This document shows positions 23,663 to 32,566 of a DNA stretch of 64,000 nt, piece by piece. The notes under the pieces are model-generated. The model made no database searches. It had not been told where the DNA came from and was given only the letters and a program-made list of their open reading frames with translations. The DNA is taken from the NCBI RefSeq assembly GCF_905397375.1, contig NZ_CAJPVG010000009.1:1-64000 (forward strand). The letters are read 5' to 3'. Positions within the stretch are counted from its first letter, which is position 1; the number at the start of each line of letters is the position of its first letter. A program made the position numbers and the translations under genes. The DNA is from Ralstonia mannitolilytica (lineage in GTDB: Bacteria > Pseudomonadota > Gammaproteobacteria > Burkholderiales > Burkholderiaceae).

Positions 23663-24622
23663 ATGACAACCCAAGCCAGTACGGGACTGCGCCATCAAAC
23701 GGTGCTTTTGGACGAAGCGGTCGATGCGCTGATCTGGCGCGACGACGGCATCTATATCGATGGAACCTTCGGGAGAGGCGGGCACAGCCGCCGCATCCTG
23801 GAACGGCTGGGGCCCGGCGGCAGACTCGTCGCCTTCGACAAGGACCCGGCAGCAATCACCGAAGCGGGCACCGTAGAGGATGCCCGCTTCGCTATTGAGC
23901 ATGACAGCTTCGCGCAGATGGCCCAGTGCCTGGACGCGCGCGGCATTGAACGGGTGGCCGGCGTGCTGCTGGATCTGGGCATCAGCTCGCCCCAGATCGA
24001 CGAAGGCGCACGTGGCTTCTCGTTTCGGATGGATGGCCCGCTCGACATGCGGATGGACACCACGCGCGGCATCACCGCAGCCCAATGGCTGGCCGAGGCC
24101 GATGAGCGCGACATTGCGAGGGTGATACGGGACTATGGGGAAGAACGGTTTGCTGTACAGATTGCAAAGGCGATTGTTGCTCGCCGGAGCGAATCCGGGA
24201 CTCGAGGTCCTCTCGATCGCACATCCGAGCTTGCCGCGCTCGTGGCGCAAGCCGTCAAAACACGCGAGAAGGGCCAAGACCCTGCGACCCGCACCTTTCA
24301 AGCTTTACGGATTCACGTCAATCAAGAGCTTGCGGACCTCGAAACCGGTCTGAAGGCCGCCTTTGAACGTCTGGAACAGGGGGGACGTCTCGTCGTGATC
24401 AGCTTCCATTCGCTGGAAGACCGCATCGTCAAGCGCTTCATGCAGGCCTTGGCGCGTCCGGAGCAATCCGCCGCGCCGGAACTGCGTCGGGCGCCGCTGC
24501 GTGCGCATGAGCTGCCGGCGCCGCAGTTGCGCCTGCTCGGCCGCGTGAAGCCGTCGGAGGCCGAGGTGTCGGCCAACCCGCGTGCGCGCTCGGCCATCAT
24601 GCGCGTGGCCGAGCGTTGCTGA
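23663..24622 (+). CDS. rsmH: 16S rRNA (cytosine(1402)-N(4))-methyltransferase
   Basis: RsmH (MraW), 319 residues, methylates N4 of C1402 in the 16S rRNA P site using S-adenosylmethionine. The SAM-binding fold begins with the YIDGTFGRGGHSRRIL motif (about residues 32-47) followed by FDKDPAAI; LLDLGISSPQIDEGARGFSF and ISFHSLEDRIVKRF are family signatures. ATG at 23663. Second gene of the dcw cluster, 28 bases before ftsL. Base composition around 24.1-24.3 kb is a little less GC-rich than the neighbours, but the reading frame and motifs are intact. Confidence 0.96.
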   Translation: MTTQASTGLRHQTVLLDEAVDALIWRDDGIYIDGTFGRGGHSRRILERLGPGGRLVAFDKDPAAITEAGTVEDARFAIEHDSFAQMAQCLDARGIERVAGVLLDLGISSPQIDEGARGFSFRMDGPLDMRMDTTRGITAAQWLAEADERDIARVIRDYGEERFAVQIAKAIVARRSESGTRGPLDRTSELAALVAQAVKTREKGQDPATRTFQALRIHVNQELADLETGLKAAFERLEQGGRLVVISFHSLEDRIVKRFMQALARPEQSAAPELRRAPLRAHELPAPQLRLLGRVKPSEAEVSANPRARSAIMRVAERC

Positions 24623-24650
24623 CAGCTGCTGACTCGCGGAGACCCACGCC

Positions 24651-24983
24651 ATGAACCGCCTGAACATGTTCCTGCTGACCGCGCTGGTGCTGTGTGCGCT
24701 GTCGCTGGTCAACGCACAGCATCAGGCGCGGCAACTGTTTGTCGCGCTCGACCGTGCGCAGGCGGAAGAGAAGCAACTGAATATCGACTGGTCGCGCCTG
24801 CAATATGAGCAGAGCGCACTGGGCAAGAGTGCTCGCATTGCCGACATTGCGAGCCGGCAATTGAAGATGGCGCCCGCGCAGGCGGGCCGCACGCAGTATC
24901 TGCAGGGGTTTGCCGATATGCCGACGACGGAGGCCTCCTCCGCTGCGGCCAGCGCGCCCACGGCTTCCGGAGTTCAGCCATGA
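24651..24983 (+). CDS. ftsL: Cell division protein FtsL
   Basis: 110-residue bitopic membrane protein: short cytoplasmic start MNRLN, one helix (about residues 5-22, MFLLTALVLCALSLVN), then a periplasmic coiled-coil (LFVALDRAQAEEKQLNIDWSRL). It forms the FtsQLB scaffold with FtsQ (37.4 kb) and FtsB, which is not in this window, and activates FtsWI. ATG at 24651. Its end overlaps ftsI by ATGA, indicating coupled translation. The Ala/Ser-rich tail after residue 95 is not conserved. Confidence 0.92.
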   Translation: MNRLNMFLLTALVLCALSLVNAQHQARQLFVALDRAQAEEKQLNIDWSRLQYEQSALGKSARIADIASRQLKMAPAQAGRTQYLQGFADMPTTEASSAAASAPTASGVQP

Positions 24984-26767
24984 GCGGTGCACGCAAACCT
25001 AACGGCACCACGGCGCGCGCGCGCCTGGGCCAGTTCTCGGCCAGCCCGGTGCTGGGGCTGCGCCTGCCGATGTGGCGCTCGAAACTCGTGGTGTTCCTGA
25101 TGTTTGCCGCGTTCATGGCGTTGATCGGCCGTGCGCTGTGGATCCAGGGTCCGGGCAACCGGTTTTACGAGGCCGAGGGCAAGAAGCGCTTCCAGCGCAC
25201 GCTGGAGCTGCCCGCCACGCGCGGCAAGATCCTTGATCGCAACGGCCTGGTGCTGGCCACCAGCCTGCCGGTCAAGGCCATCTGGGCCGTGCCGGAAGAC
25301 GTGCCCAACAACGTGCCCGGCGAGGACATGAAGAAGCTCGCCAAGCTCCTCGACATGAGCCCGAAGGAGCTCGCCGGCAAGCTCGGTGAAGACAAGGGCT
25401 TCGTCTACCTCAAGCGCCAGGTGCTGCCTGAAGTCGCCGAGCAGATCGCCGCGCTCAAGATCGAAGGCATCTATCAGACGCGCGAGTACAAGCGCTTCTA
25501 CCCCGAAGGCGAGGCGATGGCGCACATCGTCGGCTTCACGAACGTCGAGGACAAAGGCCAGGAAGGCGTGGAGCTGGCGCGCCAGGCCGAGCTCGCAGGG
25601 GCGGCTGGGCAGCGGCAGGTGATCAAGGATCGCCTGGGCCGCGTGGTGGAAGACGTGGGCGTGCTCAAGGCGCCGCGCGATGGGCACGACCAGACGCTTT
25701 CCATCGACGCCAAGATCCAGTACCTGACCTTCAACGAGATCAAGGCCGCGGTCGAGCGCACCCGCGCGAAGGCGGCCAGCGCCATCGTCCTCGATGCGCA
25801 GACCGGCGAAGTCCTGGCGCTGGCCAACTACCCGACCTACAACCCGAACGATCGCAGCCGCCTGTCGGGCGAGCAGCTGCGCAACCGCGTGCTGACCGAC
25901 ACCTTCGAGCCCGGCTCGATGATGAAGCCGATCACTATCAGCCTGGCGCTGCAACTCAAGCGCGTGACGCCCAACACGCTGGTGCAGACCAACGGCAAAT
26001 ACAGCTTCGAAGGCGCCACCATTTCCGACACGAGCAACTACGGCACGCTGACGGTCGCGCAGGTCATCCAGCACTCGAGCAACATCGGCACGACGAAGAT
26101 CGCGATGCTGCTCAAGCCGCAGGAAATGTGGGACATGTTCACCAGCGTGGGCCTCGGTCAGGCGCCCAAGATCGGCTTCCCGGGCGCCGTGGCGGGACGG
26201 CTGCGGCCGGCGAACAAATGGCGCCGCATCGAGCAGGCGACCATGTCGTACGGCTACGGCCTGTCGGTGTCGCTGTTCCAGATCGCACACGCGTACACCA
26301 TCTTCGCGCACGACGGCGAACTGATTCCGATCACGATGTATCGCACCAATGGCCAGCCGCCGCAGGGCGAGCGCGTGATCTCACCTGAGGTGGCGCGGCA
26401 GGTCCGCCAGATGCTCGAGACCGTCACGGCGCCCGGCGGCACCGCGCCGCAGGCCCAGGTGATGGGCTATCGCGTGGGCGGCAAGACCGGCACGGCGTGG
26501 AAGCATACCGGGCGCGGCTATGACCGCTCCAAGTATCGCGCCTCGTTCATCGGTCTGGCCCCGATGTCCAACCCGCGCATCATCGTGGCCGTGAGCGTGG
26601 ACGAGCCCACGGTGGGCAACCGCTACGGCGGTGGCGCGGCCGGCCCGGTGTTCTCGCAGATCGTGGGGGGCACCTTGCGTGCGCTGAACGTCCCGCCCGA
26701 TTCGCCTGTCCGCCAGCTCGTGATGACCCCGGACGTGCCGGAAGAACCGGTGGGGGGGTTGCAATGA
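24980..26767 (+). CDS. ftsI: Peptidoglycan transpeptidase FtsI (penicillin-binding protein 3)
   Basis: 595-residue class B penicillin-binding protein that cross-links septal peptidoglycan. One membrane anchor at about residues 35-55, then the PBP dimerisation domain, then the transpeptidase domain with the catalytic S313-M-M-K316, S366-S-N368 and K502-T-G504 motifs, all intact. ATG at 24980 overlaps the ftsL stop; the gene ends in an ATGA overlap with murE. It works as a pair with FtsW, encoded further down in the same cluster. Confidence 0.96.
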   Translation: MSGARKPNGTTARARLGQFSASPVLGLRLPMWRSKLVVFLMFAAFMALIGRALWIQGPGNRFYEAEGKKRFQRTLELPATRGKILDRNGLVLATSLPVKAIWAVPEDVPNNVPGEDMKKLAKLLDMSPKELAGKLGEDKGFVYLKRQVLPEVAEQIAALKIEGIYQTREYKRFYPEGEAMAHIVGFTNVEDKGQEGVELARQAELAGAAGQRQVIKDRLGRVVEDVGVLKAPRDGHDQTLSIDAKIQYLTFNEIKAAVERTRAKAASAIVLDAQTGEVLALANYPTYNPNDRSRLSGEQLRNRVLTDTFEPGSMMKPITISLALQLKRVTPNTLVQTNGKYSFEGATISDTSNYGTLTVAQVIQHSSNIGTTKIAMLLKPQEMWDMFTSVGLGQAPKIGFPGAVAGRLRPANKWRRIEQATMSYGYGLSVSLFQIAHAYTIFAHDGELIPITMYRTNGQPPQGERVISPEVARQVRQMLETVTAPGGTAPQAQVMGYRVGGKTGTAWKHTGRGYDRSKYRASFIGLAPMSNPRIIVAVSVDEPTVGNRYGGGAAGPVFSQIVGGTLRALNVPPDSPVRQLVMTPDVPEEPVGGLQ

Positions 26768-28317
26768 CGAGCCGTTCCACCACCGTGACTTCCGACCGCC
26801 CGCCCGTGGCCGTGCGTCTTGCGGCTGTTCTCGACTGGCTCCGCACGCAGGTGCCGGCCGGTGCCGACATCACCAGCGACACGTGCAAGCTCAAGACGGG
26901 CGATGTGTTCGTCGCGTATGTGCTCGGCAACGCGCGCCAGCGCGGCGACGGCCGACCGCACATCCCGCAGGCCATTGCGGCCGGGGCGTCTGCCGTGCTG
27001 GCCGAAGCGCACGGCTACGTGGTGCCCGCCGATGCGCCGGTGCGCATTCTGCCGGTGGATGGCCTGGCCGAGCTGGCCGGGCCGCTCGCTGCGCAATGGT
27101 ATGGCGTGCCGGGCCCCGAGGCATTGCGTGTCATCGGCGTGACCGGCACCAATGGCAAGACGTCGTGCTCGCAATGGATCGCGCAGGCGCTCACCCGGCA
27201 CGGCGAGCGCTGCGCAGTGGTGGGTACGCTGGGCACCGGGTTCGTCGATGCGCTGGTGGCCACGGGCTTCACCACGCCCGACGCCATTCAGCTGCAACAC
27301 AGCCTGGCCGAGCTGCACCGGGCGGGCGCTCGCGCAATCGCCATGGAAGTCTCGTCGCACGGCCTGGAGCAGGGCCGCGTTGACGGCACGTATTTCGACA
27401 TCGCGGTGTTCACCAACCTCACGCAGGATCACCTCGACTACCACGGCACGATGGCCGAATACGAACTTGCCAAGGCGCGCCTGTTCGGCTGGCCGGGTTT
27501 GCGGGCGGCCGTGATCAACCGGGACGATGCAGCAGGTGTGCGACTGCTGCGGAACGCGCGCGCCGACGTTGAAACCATCGAATACGGCATCGACGGCGAT
27601 GCCGCTGCGCAGCACGGCGCCAAGCAGTGGCTGCGTGCCGCCAACGTGCGCGCGCACCGCACCGGTACGACGTTCGAGGTGGACGGCAGCTTCGGCCGCG
27701 CAACGGTGCATGCGCCCACTGTCGGTCTGTTCAACGTTTCGAACCTGCTGGCTGTGCTCGGCGCGTTACTGGCGGCCGGCGTGCCATGGCAGGACGCCAT
27801 CGCGCGCATCGAAAAGCTCCAGCCCGTGAGCGGCCGCATGGAGCGCTTTGGCGGCGAGGACGGCCCGCTGGTGGTGGTCGACTACGCGCACACGCCCGAT
27901 GCGCTCGAACAGACGCTGCGCGCGCTTGCGCCAATGACCGAGGCGCGCGGCGGCAAGCTGTGGGCCGTGTTCGGCTGCGGCGGCGACCGCGACCCCGGCA
28001 AGCGCCCGAAGATGGGCGCCATTGCAGAGCGGCTGGCGCAGCATGTCGTACTGACTTCCGACAACCCGCGCAGCGAAGATCCGCAGCACATCCTCGACGA
28101 GATTGCCGACGGCATGGACCACCCGAGCGCCGCCGCGCAGATCGAAGACCGCGCCGCCGCGATCCTGCACGCGGTGCGGCACGCCGATGCGCACGACGTG
28201 ATCGTCGTGGCCGGCAAGGGGCATGAATCGACGCAGGAGATCGCCGGCCGCAAACGCCCGTTCTCCGATCAGGAACACGTGCGCCTGGCGCTGGCTGCCC
28301 GCGGGGTGAACGCATGA
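26764..28317 (+). CDS. murE: UDP-N-acetylmuramoyl-tripeptide synthetase (meso-DAP-adding)
   Basis: 517-residue Mur ligase, adds meso-diaminopimelate to UDP-MurNAc-L-Ala-D-Glu in the cytoplasm. ATP-binding loop GVTGTNGKTS at about residues 122-131, the carbamylated-lysine region and the DNPR motif (TSDNPRSEDP, about residues 432-440), which marks specificity for meso-DAP over lysine. ATG at 26764 overlaps ftsI; the end overlaps murF by ATGA. Slightly longer than the E. coli enzyme (495) through a longer N terminus. Confidence 0.96.
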   Translation: MTSRSTTVTSDRPPVAVRLAAVLDWLRTQVPAGADITSDTCKLKTGDVFVAYVLGNARQRGDGRPHIPQAIAAGASAVLAEAHGYVVPADAPVRILPVDGLAELAGPLAAQWYGVPGPEALRVIGVTGTNGKTSCSQWIAQALTRHGERCAVVGTLGTGFVDALVATGFTTPDAIQLQHSLAELHRAGARAIAMEVSSHGLEQGRVDGTYFDIAVFTNLTQDHLDYHGTMAEYELAKARLFGWPGLRAAVINRDDAAGVRLLRNARADVETIEYGIDGDAAAQHGAKQWLRAANVRAHRTGTTFEVDGSFGRATVHAPTVGLFNVSNLLAVLGALLAAGVPWQDAIARIEKLQPVSGRMERFGGEDGPLVVVDYAHTPDALEQTLRALAPMTEARGGKLWAVFGCGGDRDPGKRPKMGAIAERLAQHVVLTSDNPRSEDPQHILDEIADGMDHPSAAAQIEDRAAAILHAVRHADAHDVIVVAGKGHESTQEIAGRKRPFSDQEHVRLALAARGVNA

Positions 28318-29753
28318 GCGCCGCCCAGACCGTGATGATGCACGCGACCGATGCCGCTTCCTGGATGGCGGGTGCCTACCTGGCCGGCCCCGATGCGGCC
28401 ATCCTGCGCGTCACTACCGACAGCCGTACCGTGCAGCCCGGCGACCTGTTTGTCGCGCTGATCGGCGAACGGTTTGATGCCCACGACTTCCTGCCCGAAG
28501 TGGTGGCGCGCGGCGCGGCCGCCGTACTGGTGTCGCGCGCGCCGGCCGCCACGCTGGATATGTCGAACGTGGCCGTTCTGACGGTAGCCGATACGCGCGT
28601 CGGGCTCGGCGAGCTTGCAGCGGGCTGGCGCCGCCAGTTTCCGATTCCCGTGGTGGCCGTGACGGGCAGCAACGGCAAGACCACGGTCAAGGAGATGATC
28701 TCGGCCATCTTCGCGCACGCCGTGGGTGAAGACGCCCGCCTGGCAACCGCCGGCAATTTCAACAACGAGATCGGCCTGCCGCTCACGCTGTTCCGCCTGA
28801 ACGCGCAACACAGGCTGGCGGTGCTCGAACTCGGCATGAACCACCCGGGTGAGACCGCCGTGCTGGCCGCCATCGCCCAGCCGACGGTGGCGATGATCAA
28901 CAACGCGCAGCGCGAGCACCAGGAATTCATGGTGAATGTGCAGGCCGTGGCCGAAGAACACGCCGCCGTGCTGGCGGCGCTGCCGGCTGACGGCGTGGCG
29001 GTGTTCCCGCGCGACGCGGCCAACGGCGGTGAGTTTGCGCCGGTATGGCAGGCGGCTGCGGGTTCGCGTCGCGTGCTCGATTTCGGCATCGAGGCTGGCG
29101 CTGTGAAGGGCGCCGTCACCGATGCTGCCGACGGCCAGCGCATCGACGTGCAGGCCGAGGGGCAGCGCTTCGTCATCACGCTACCGCTGCTTGGGTTGCA
29201 CAACGCGCGCAATGCACTGGCGGCAACGGCGTGCGCGCTGGCTGCCGGTGTGGCGCCCGAGGTCATCGTGCAGGCGCTCGGCAGCTTCGCGCCGGTCAAG
29301 GGGCGGCTGCAGCGCAAGCCGGGCGCACACGGCGGCCTCGTCATCGACGACACGTACAACGCGAATCCGGATTCGGTGCGCGCCGCGATCGAGGCGCTCA
29401 TCACGCTGCCGGCGCCGCGCTGGCTGGTGCTCGGCGACATGGGCGAGGTTGGCGCGCAAGGGCCGGCATTCCACGCGGAGATCGGTGCCTATGCGCGTGA
29501 GCGCGGCATCGATGCGGTGCTGGCCACCGGCGAGCTTGCACGGCATACGGTCGACGCGTTTGGCGCGGGCGCACAGCATTTCGCGTCGGCCGAAGCGTTG
29601 ATTGAACACGGTGTGCCGGTCATCGGGCCCGGTGCGACGGTATTGGTGAAGGGCTCGCGCTTCATGCGGATGGAACGCATTGTGGAAGCGCTGGTCTTGA
29701 AAGACCCGGCTGCAACATCGGCCGCCGGGTCTTCCACGCAACAGAAGCATTAA
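28314..29753 (+). CDS. murF: UDP-N-acetylmuramoyl-tripeptide--D-alanyl-D-alanine ligase
   Basis: 479 residues; adds the D-Ala-D-Ala dipeptide, made by Ddl, to complete the UDP-MurNAc pentapeptide. ATP-binding loop VTGSNGKTTVKEM at about residues 115-127, ELGMNHPGE, and the C-terminal IDDTYNANPDS motif are typical of MurF. ATG 28314 overlaps murE by four bases. A 16-base gap separates it from mraY. Confidence 0.96.
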   Translation: MSAAQTVMMHATDAASWMAGAYLAGPDAAILRVTTDSRTVQPGDLFVALIGERFDAHDFLPEVVARGAAAVLVSRAPAATLDMSNVAVLTVADTRVGLGELAAGWRRQFPIPVVAVTGSNGKTTVKEMISAIFAHAVGEDARLATAGNFNNEIGLPLTLFRLNAQHRLAVLELGMNHPGETAVLAAIAQPTVAMINNAQREHQEFMVNVQAVAEEHAAVLAALPADGVAVFPRDAANGGEFAPVWQAAAGSRRVLDFGIEAGAVKGAVTDAADGQRIDVQAEGQRFVITLPLLGLHNARNALAATACALAAGVAPEVIVQALGSFAPVKGRLQRKPGAHGGLVIDDTYNANPDSVRAAIEALITLPAPRWLVLGDMGEVGAQGPAFHAEIGAYARERGIDAVLATGELARHTVDAFGAGAQHFASAEALIEHGVPVIGPGATVLVKGSRFMRMERIVEALVLKDPAATSAAGSSTQQKH

Positions 29754-29769
29754 AGGGATGTAAGAACCC

Positions 29770-30939
29770 ATGTTATTGGCATTGGCGCAGTGGCTGCAGA
29801 ACGACTACGGCTTCCTGCGCGTTTTCAACTATCTGACGTTCCGGGCCGTGATGGCATCCCTCACGGCGCTGGTGATCGGCCTCGGGTTCGGGCCGTGGGT
29901 GATCCGTCGGCTGACGGAACTGAAAGTTGGCCAGGCCGTGCGCAGCTATGGTCCGCAGACGCACCTGGTCAAGGCCGGCACGCCGACCATGGGCGGCGTC
30001 CTGGTGCTCATCGGCATTGCGGTGTCCACGCTGCTGTGGGCCGACTGGGGCAACCGATTCATCTGGATCGTGCTGCTCGTCACGCTCGGCTACGGCGCTG
30101 TTGGCTGGGTGGATGACTACCGCAAGGTCGTGCACCGTGACCCGAAGGGCATGTCCTCGCGCGAGAAGTTCTTCTGGCAGACCGTGATCGGCCTGTTTGC
30201 CGCGGCGTACCTGGCGTTCTCGGTGTCCGAGACGAGCAACATGCGCGTGCTGGAGCTGTTCATGGAATGGGTGCGCAGCGGTCTGTCGCTGAACCTGCCG
30301 GCCAAGTCGCACCTGATCGTGCCGTTCTTCAAGGAAGTCAGTTACCCGCTCGGCGTGTTCGGTTTCATCGTGCTGACTTACCTCGTGATCGTCGGCTCGA
30401 GCAATGCGGTGAACCTGACGGACGGCCTCGACGGCCTCGTCATCATGCCGGTGGTGCTGGTCGGCAGCGCGCTGGGTGTGTTTGCTTACGTGATGGGCAG
30501 CGCGGTCTACAGCAAATACCTGCTGTTCCCGCATATTCCGGGCGCGGGTGAGCTGCTGATCTTCTGCTCGGCGATGGCCGGGGCGGGGCTCGCCTTCCTG
30601 TGGTTCAACGCGCATCCGGCGCAGGTGTTCATGGGCGACGTCGGCGCGCTGGCGCTGGGCGGGGCGTTGGGCACCATTGCCGTGATCGTCCGCCAGGAAA
30701 TCGTGCTCTTCATCATGGGCGGCATCTTCGTGGCCGAAACGCTCTCGGTGATGCTGCAGGTGACGTGGTTCAAGTTCACGAAGAAGCGCTATGGCGAGGG
30801 TCGGCGCCTGTTCCGCATGGCGCCGCTGCATCACCATTTCGAGCTGGGCGGCTGGAAAGAGACGCAGGTGGTCGTGCGCTTCTGGGTCATCACCATGATG
30901 CTGGTGCTGATCGGCCTGTCGACGTTGAAGCTGCGGTGA
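29770..30939 (+). CDS. mraY: Phospho-N-acetylmuramoyl-pentapeptide transferase
   Basis: 389-residue integral membrane enzyme with ten helices that transfers phospho-MurNAc-pentapeptide to undecaprenyl phosphate, giving lipid I. The catalytic aspartates are in VGWVDDYRKV and VNLTDGLDGL; the cytosolic HHH motif appears in LHHHFELGGWKE near the C terminus, and GTPTMGGVLVL near the N terminus. ATG 29770 is preceded by a modest AAGGGATG site. Confidence 0.96.
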   Translation: MLLALAQWLQNDYGFLRVFNYLTFRAVMASLTALVIGLGFGPWVIRRLTELKVGQAVRSYGPQTHLVKAGTPTMGGVLVLIGIAVSTLLWADWGNRFIWIVLLVTLGYGAVGWVDDYRKVVHRDPKGMSSREKFFWQTVIGLFAAAYLAFSVSETSNMRVLELFMEWVRSGLSLNLPAKSHLIVPFFKEVSYPLGVFGFIVLTYLVIVGSSNAVNLTDGLDGLVIMPVVLVGSALGVFAYVMGSAVYSKYLLFPHIPGAGELLIFCSAMAGAGLAFLWFNAHPAQVFMGDVGALALGGALGTIAVIVRQEIVLFIMGGIFVAETLSVMLQVTWFKFTKKRYGEGRRLFRMAPLHHHFELGGWKETQVVVRFWVITMMLVLIGLSTLKLR

Positions 30940-30946
30940 GGGCGAC

Positions 30947-32566
30947 ATGACCGACACGATCGACATGGCCGAACCCGCCCGCCCCGACGACGACATGGAT
31001 GTCGTCGCCACCACGCTCGACTCCACCGAGCCGACGCCGCCGGCTGAAACAGCGCAGGCGCCGCGCATGTTTGGCGAATTCGACGCGCCCTTCGTGCTGG
31101 TGCTCGGCCTGGGCGAGTCGGGCCTCGCCATGGCGCGCTGGTGCGCCCGCCACGGTGCGCGCGTGCGCGTGGCCGATACGCGCGAGGCACCGGCCAACTT
31201 GCCGACCTTGCGCGCCCACGTGCCGGACGCCGAATTCGTGAGCGGCCCGTTTGTCGCATCGCTGCTGGAAGGCGTGACGCTGGTGGCGATCAGCCCCGGC
31301 CTGTCGCCGCTGGATGCGAACGTCGCTGCGCTGCTTGCCGCCGCCAGCGAACGCACGGTGCCCGTCTGGGGCGAGATCGAACTGTTTGCTCGCGCGCTGG
31401 CCGGCCTCAAGGCCGTGCAGGCCTACGCGCCGCGTGTGCTGGCCATCACGGGCACCAACGGCAAGACCACCACGACGGCGCTCACGGGCGCGTTGGCCCA
31501 ACGTGCCGGCAAGACCGTCGGTGTGGCCGGCAACATCAGCCCCTCCGCGCTCGATAAGCTGAGCGAATGCATCGACGCAGGCGTGCTGCCCGACGTGTGG
31601 GTGCTCGAACTGTCCAGCTTCCAGCTCGAGACCACGCATACGCTGGATGCCGACGCCGCGACCATCCTCAACATCACGCAGGACCACCTTGACTGGCACG
31701 GCTCGATGGAAGCCTACGCCGCAGCCAAGGGCCGCATCTTCGGCGCCCGCACCGTGCGCGTGCTGAACCGGCAGGACGCCGGCGTGATGGCGTTCGCGAG
31801 CAAGCACGGCATCGACGTGACCTTTGGCACCGACGAGCCTGCTGCGCCCGATGCGCTTGGCCTGCTGCGCGAGGGCGGCATGCCGTGGATCGTGCTGGCC
31901 GAAGCCGAGGACGACGACCTTCCCAAGCCGGCACGCCGCAAGAAGGGCGACACGGCGCCCGCCGCGCCCGCGCCGGTCCGTCTCAAGCGCCTGATGCCGG
32001 CGGACGCACTGCGCATCCGCGGCCTGCATAACGCCACGAATGCGATGGCCGCACTCGCCCTGTGCCGTGCGATCGGCCTGCCGGTGAGCGCACTGTTGCA
32101 CGGCCTGCGCGATTACGTCGGCGAGCCGCACCGTGTTGAACTCATCGCCGCGTTCGATGACATCGAATTCTTTGACGACAGCAAGGGCACCAATGTCGGC
32201 GCAACGGTGGCGGCGCTGTCTGGCCTGTCCAAGCACGTCGTCCTGATTGCGGGCGGAGACGGCAAGGGCCAGGACTTTTCGCCGCTGGCTGCGCCCGTCG
32301 CGCAGTACGCGCGTGCGGTGGTGCTGATCGGCCGCGATGCGCCGCGAATCCGCGAGGCGCTGGCGGGTACCGGTGTCGCACTCATCGACGCACCCACGCT
32401 TGAGGCTGCCGTGAACCAAGCAGCCGCGCACGCCCAGCCCGGTGATGCCGTGCTGCTGTCGCCGGCCTGCGCGAGCTTCGACATGTTCCGCAACTACGAA
32501 CATCGCGCGCAGGTGTTCCACGAAGCCGTGGTCGCGCTCGCCGCCGACCGGGGAGTGCTGCTATGA
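30947..32566 (+). CDS. murD: UDP-N-acetylmuramoylalanine--D-glutamate ligase (extended form)
   Basis: 539-residue Mur ligase adding D-glutamate to UDP-MurNAc-L-Ala. The core begins at about residue 44 (FDAPFVLVLGLGESGLAMARW); the ATP loop GTNGKTTTTA is at about residues 168-177, shifted by roughly 55 compared with the E. coli protein of 438 residues. Two additions explain the length: an acidic/Pro-Thr-rich N terminus of about 43 residues, and an insert around residues 320-345 rich in Asp, Lys, Ala and Pro (AEDDDLPKPARRKKGD). Catalytic motifs are intact. ATG 30947 is 7 bases after mraY; a start at an internal ATG (MFGEFDAPF, 31067) is possible and would remove the N-terminal tail. The end overlaps ftsW by ATGA. 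Confidence 0.94.
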   Translation: MTDTIDMAEPARPDDDMDVVATTLDSTEPTPPAETAQAPRMFGEFDAPFVLVLGLGESGLAMARWCARHGARVRVADTREAPANLPTLRAHVPDAEFVSGPFVASLLEGVTLVAISPGLSPLDANVAALLAAASERTVPVWGEIELFARALAGLKAVQAYAPRVLAITGTNGKTTTTALTGALAQRAGKTVGVAGNISPSALDKLSECIDAGVLPDVWVLELSSFQLETTHTLDADAATILNITQDHLDWHGSMEAYAAAKGRIFGARTVRVLNRQDAGVMAFASKHGIDVTFGTDEPAAPDALGLLREGGMPWIVLAEAEDDDLPKPARRKKGDTAPAAPAPVRLKRLMPADALRIRGLHNATNAMAALALCRAIGLPVSALLHGLRDYVGEPHRVELIAAFDDIEFFDDSKGTNVGATVAALSGLSKHVVLIAGGDGKGQDFSPLAAPVAQYARAVVLIGRDAPRIREALAGTGVALIDAPTLEAAVNQAAAHAQPGDAVLLSPACASFDMFRNYEHRAQVFHEAVVALAADRGVLL

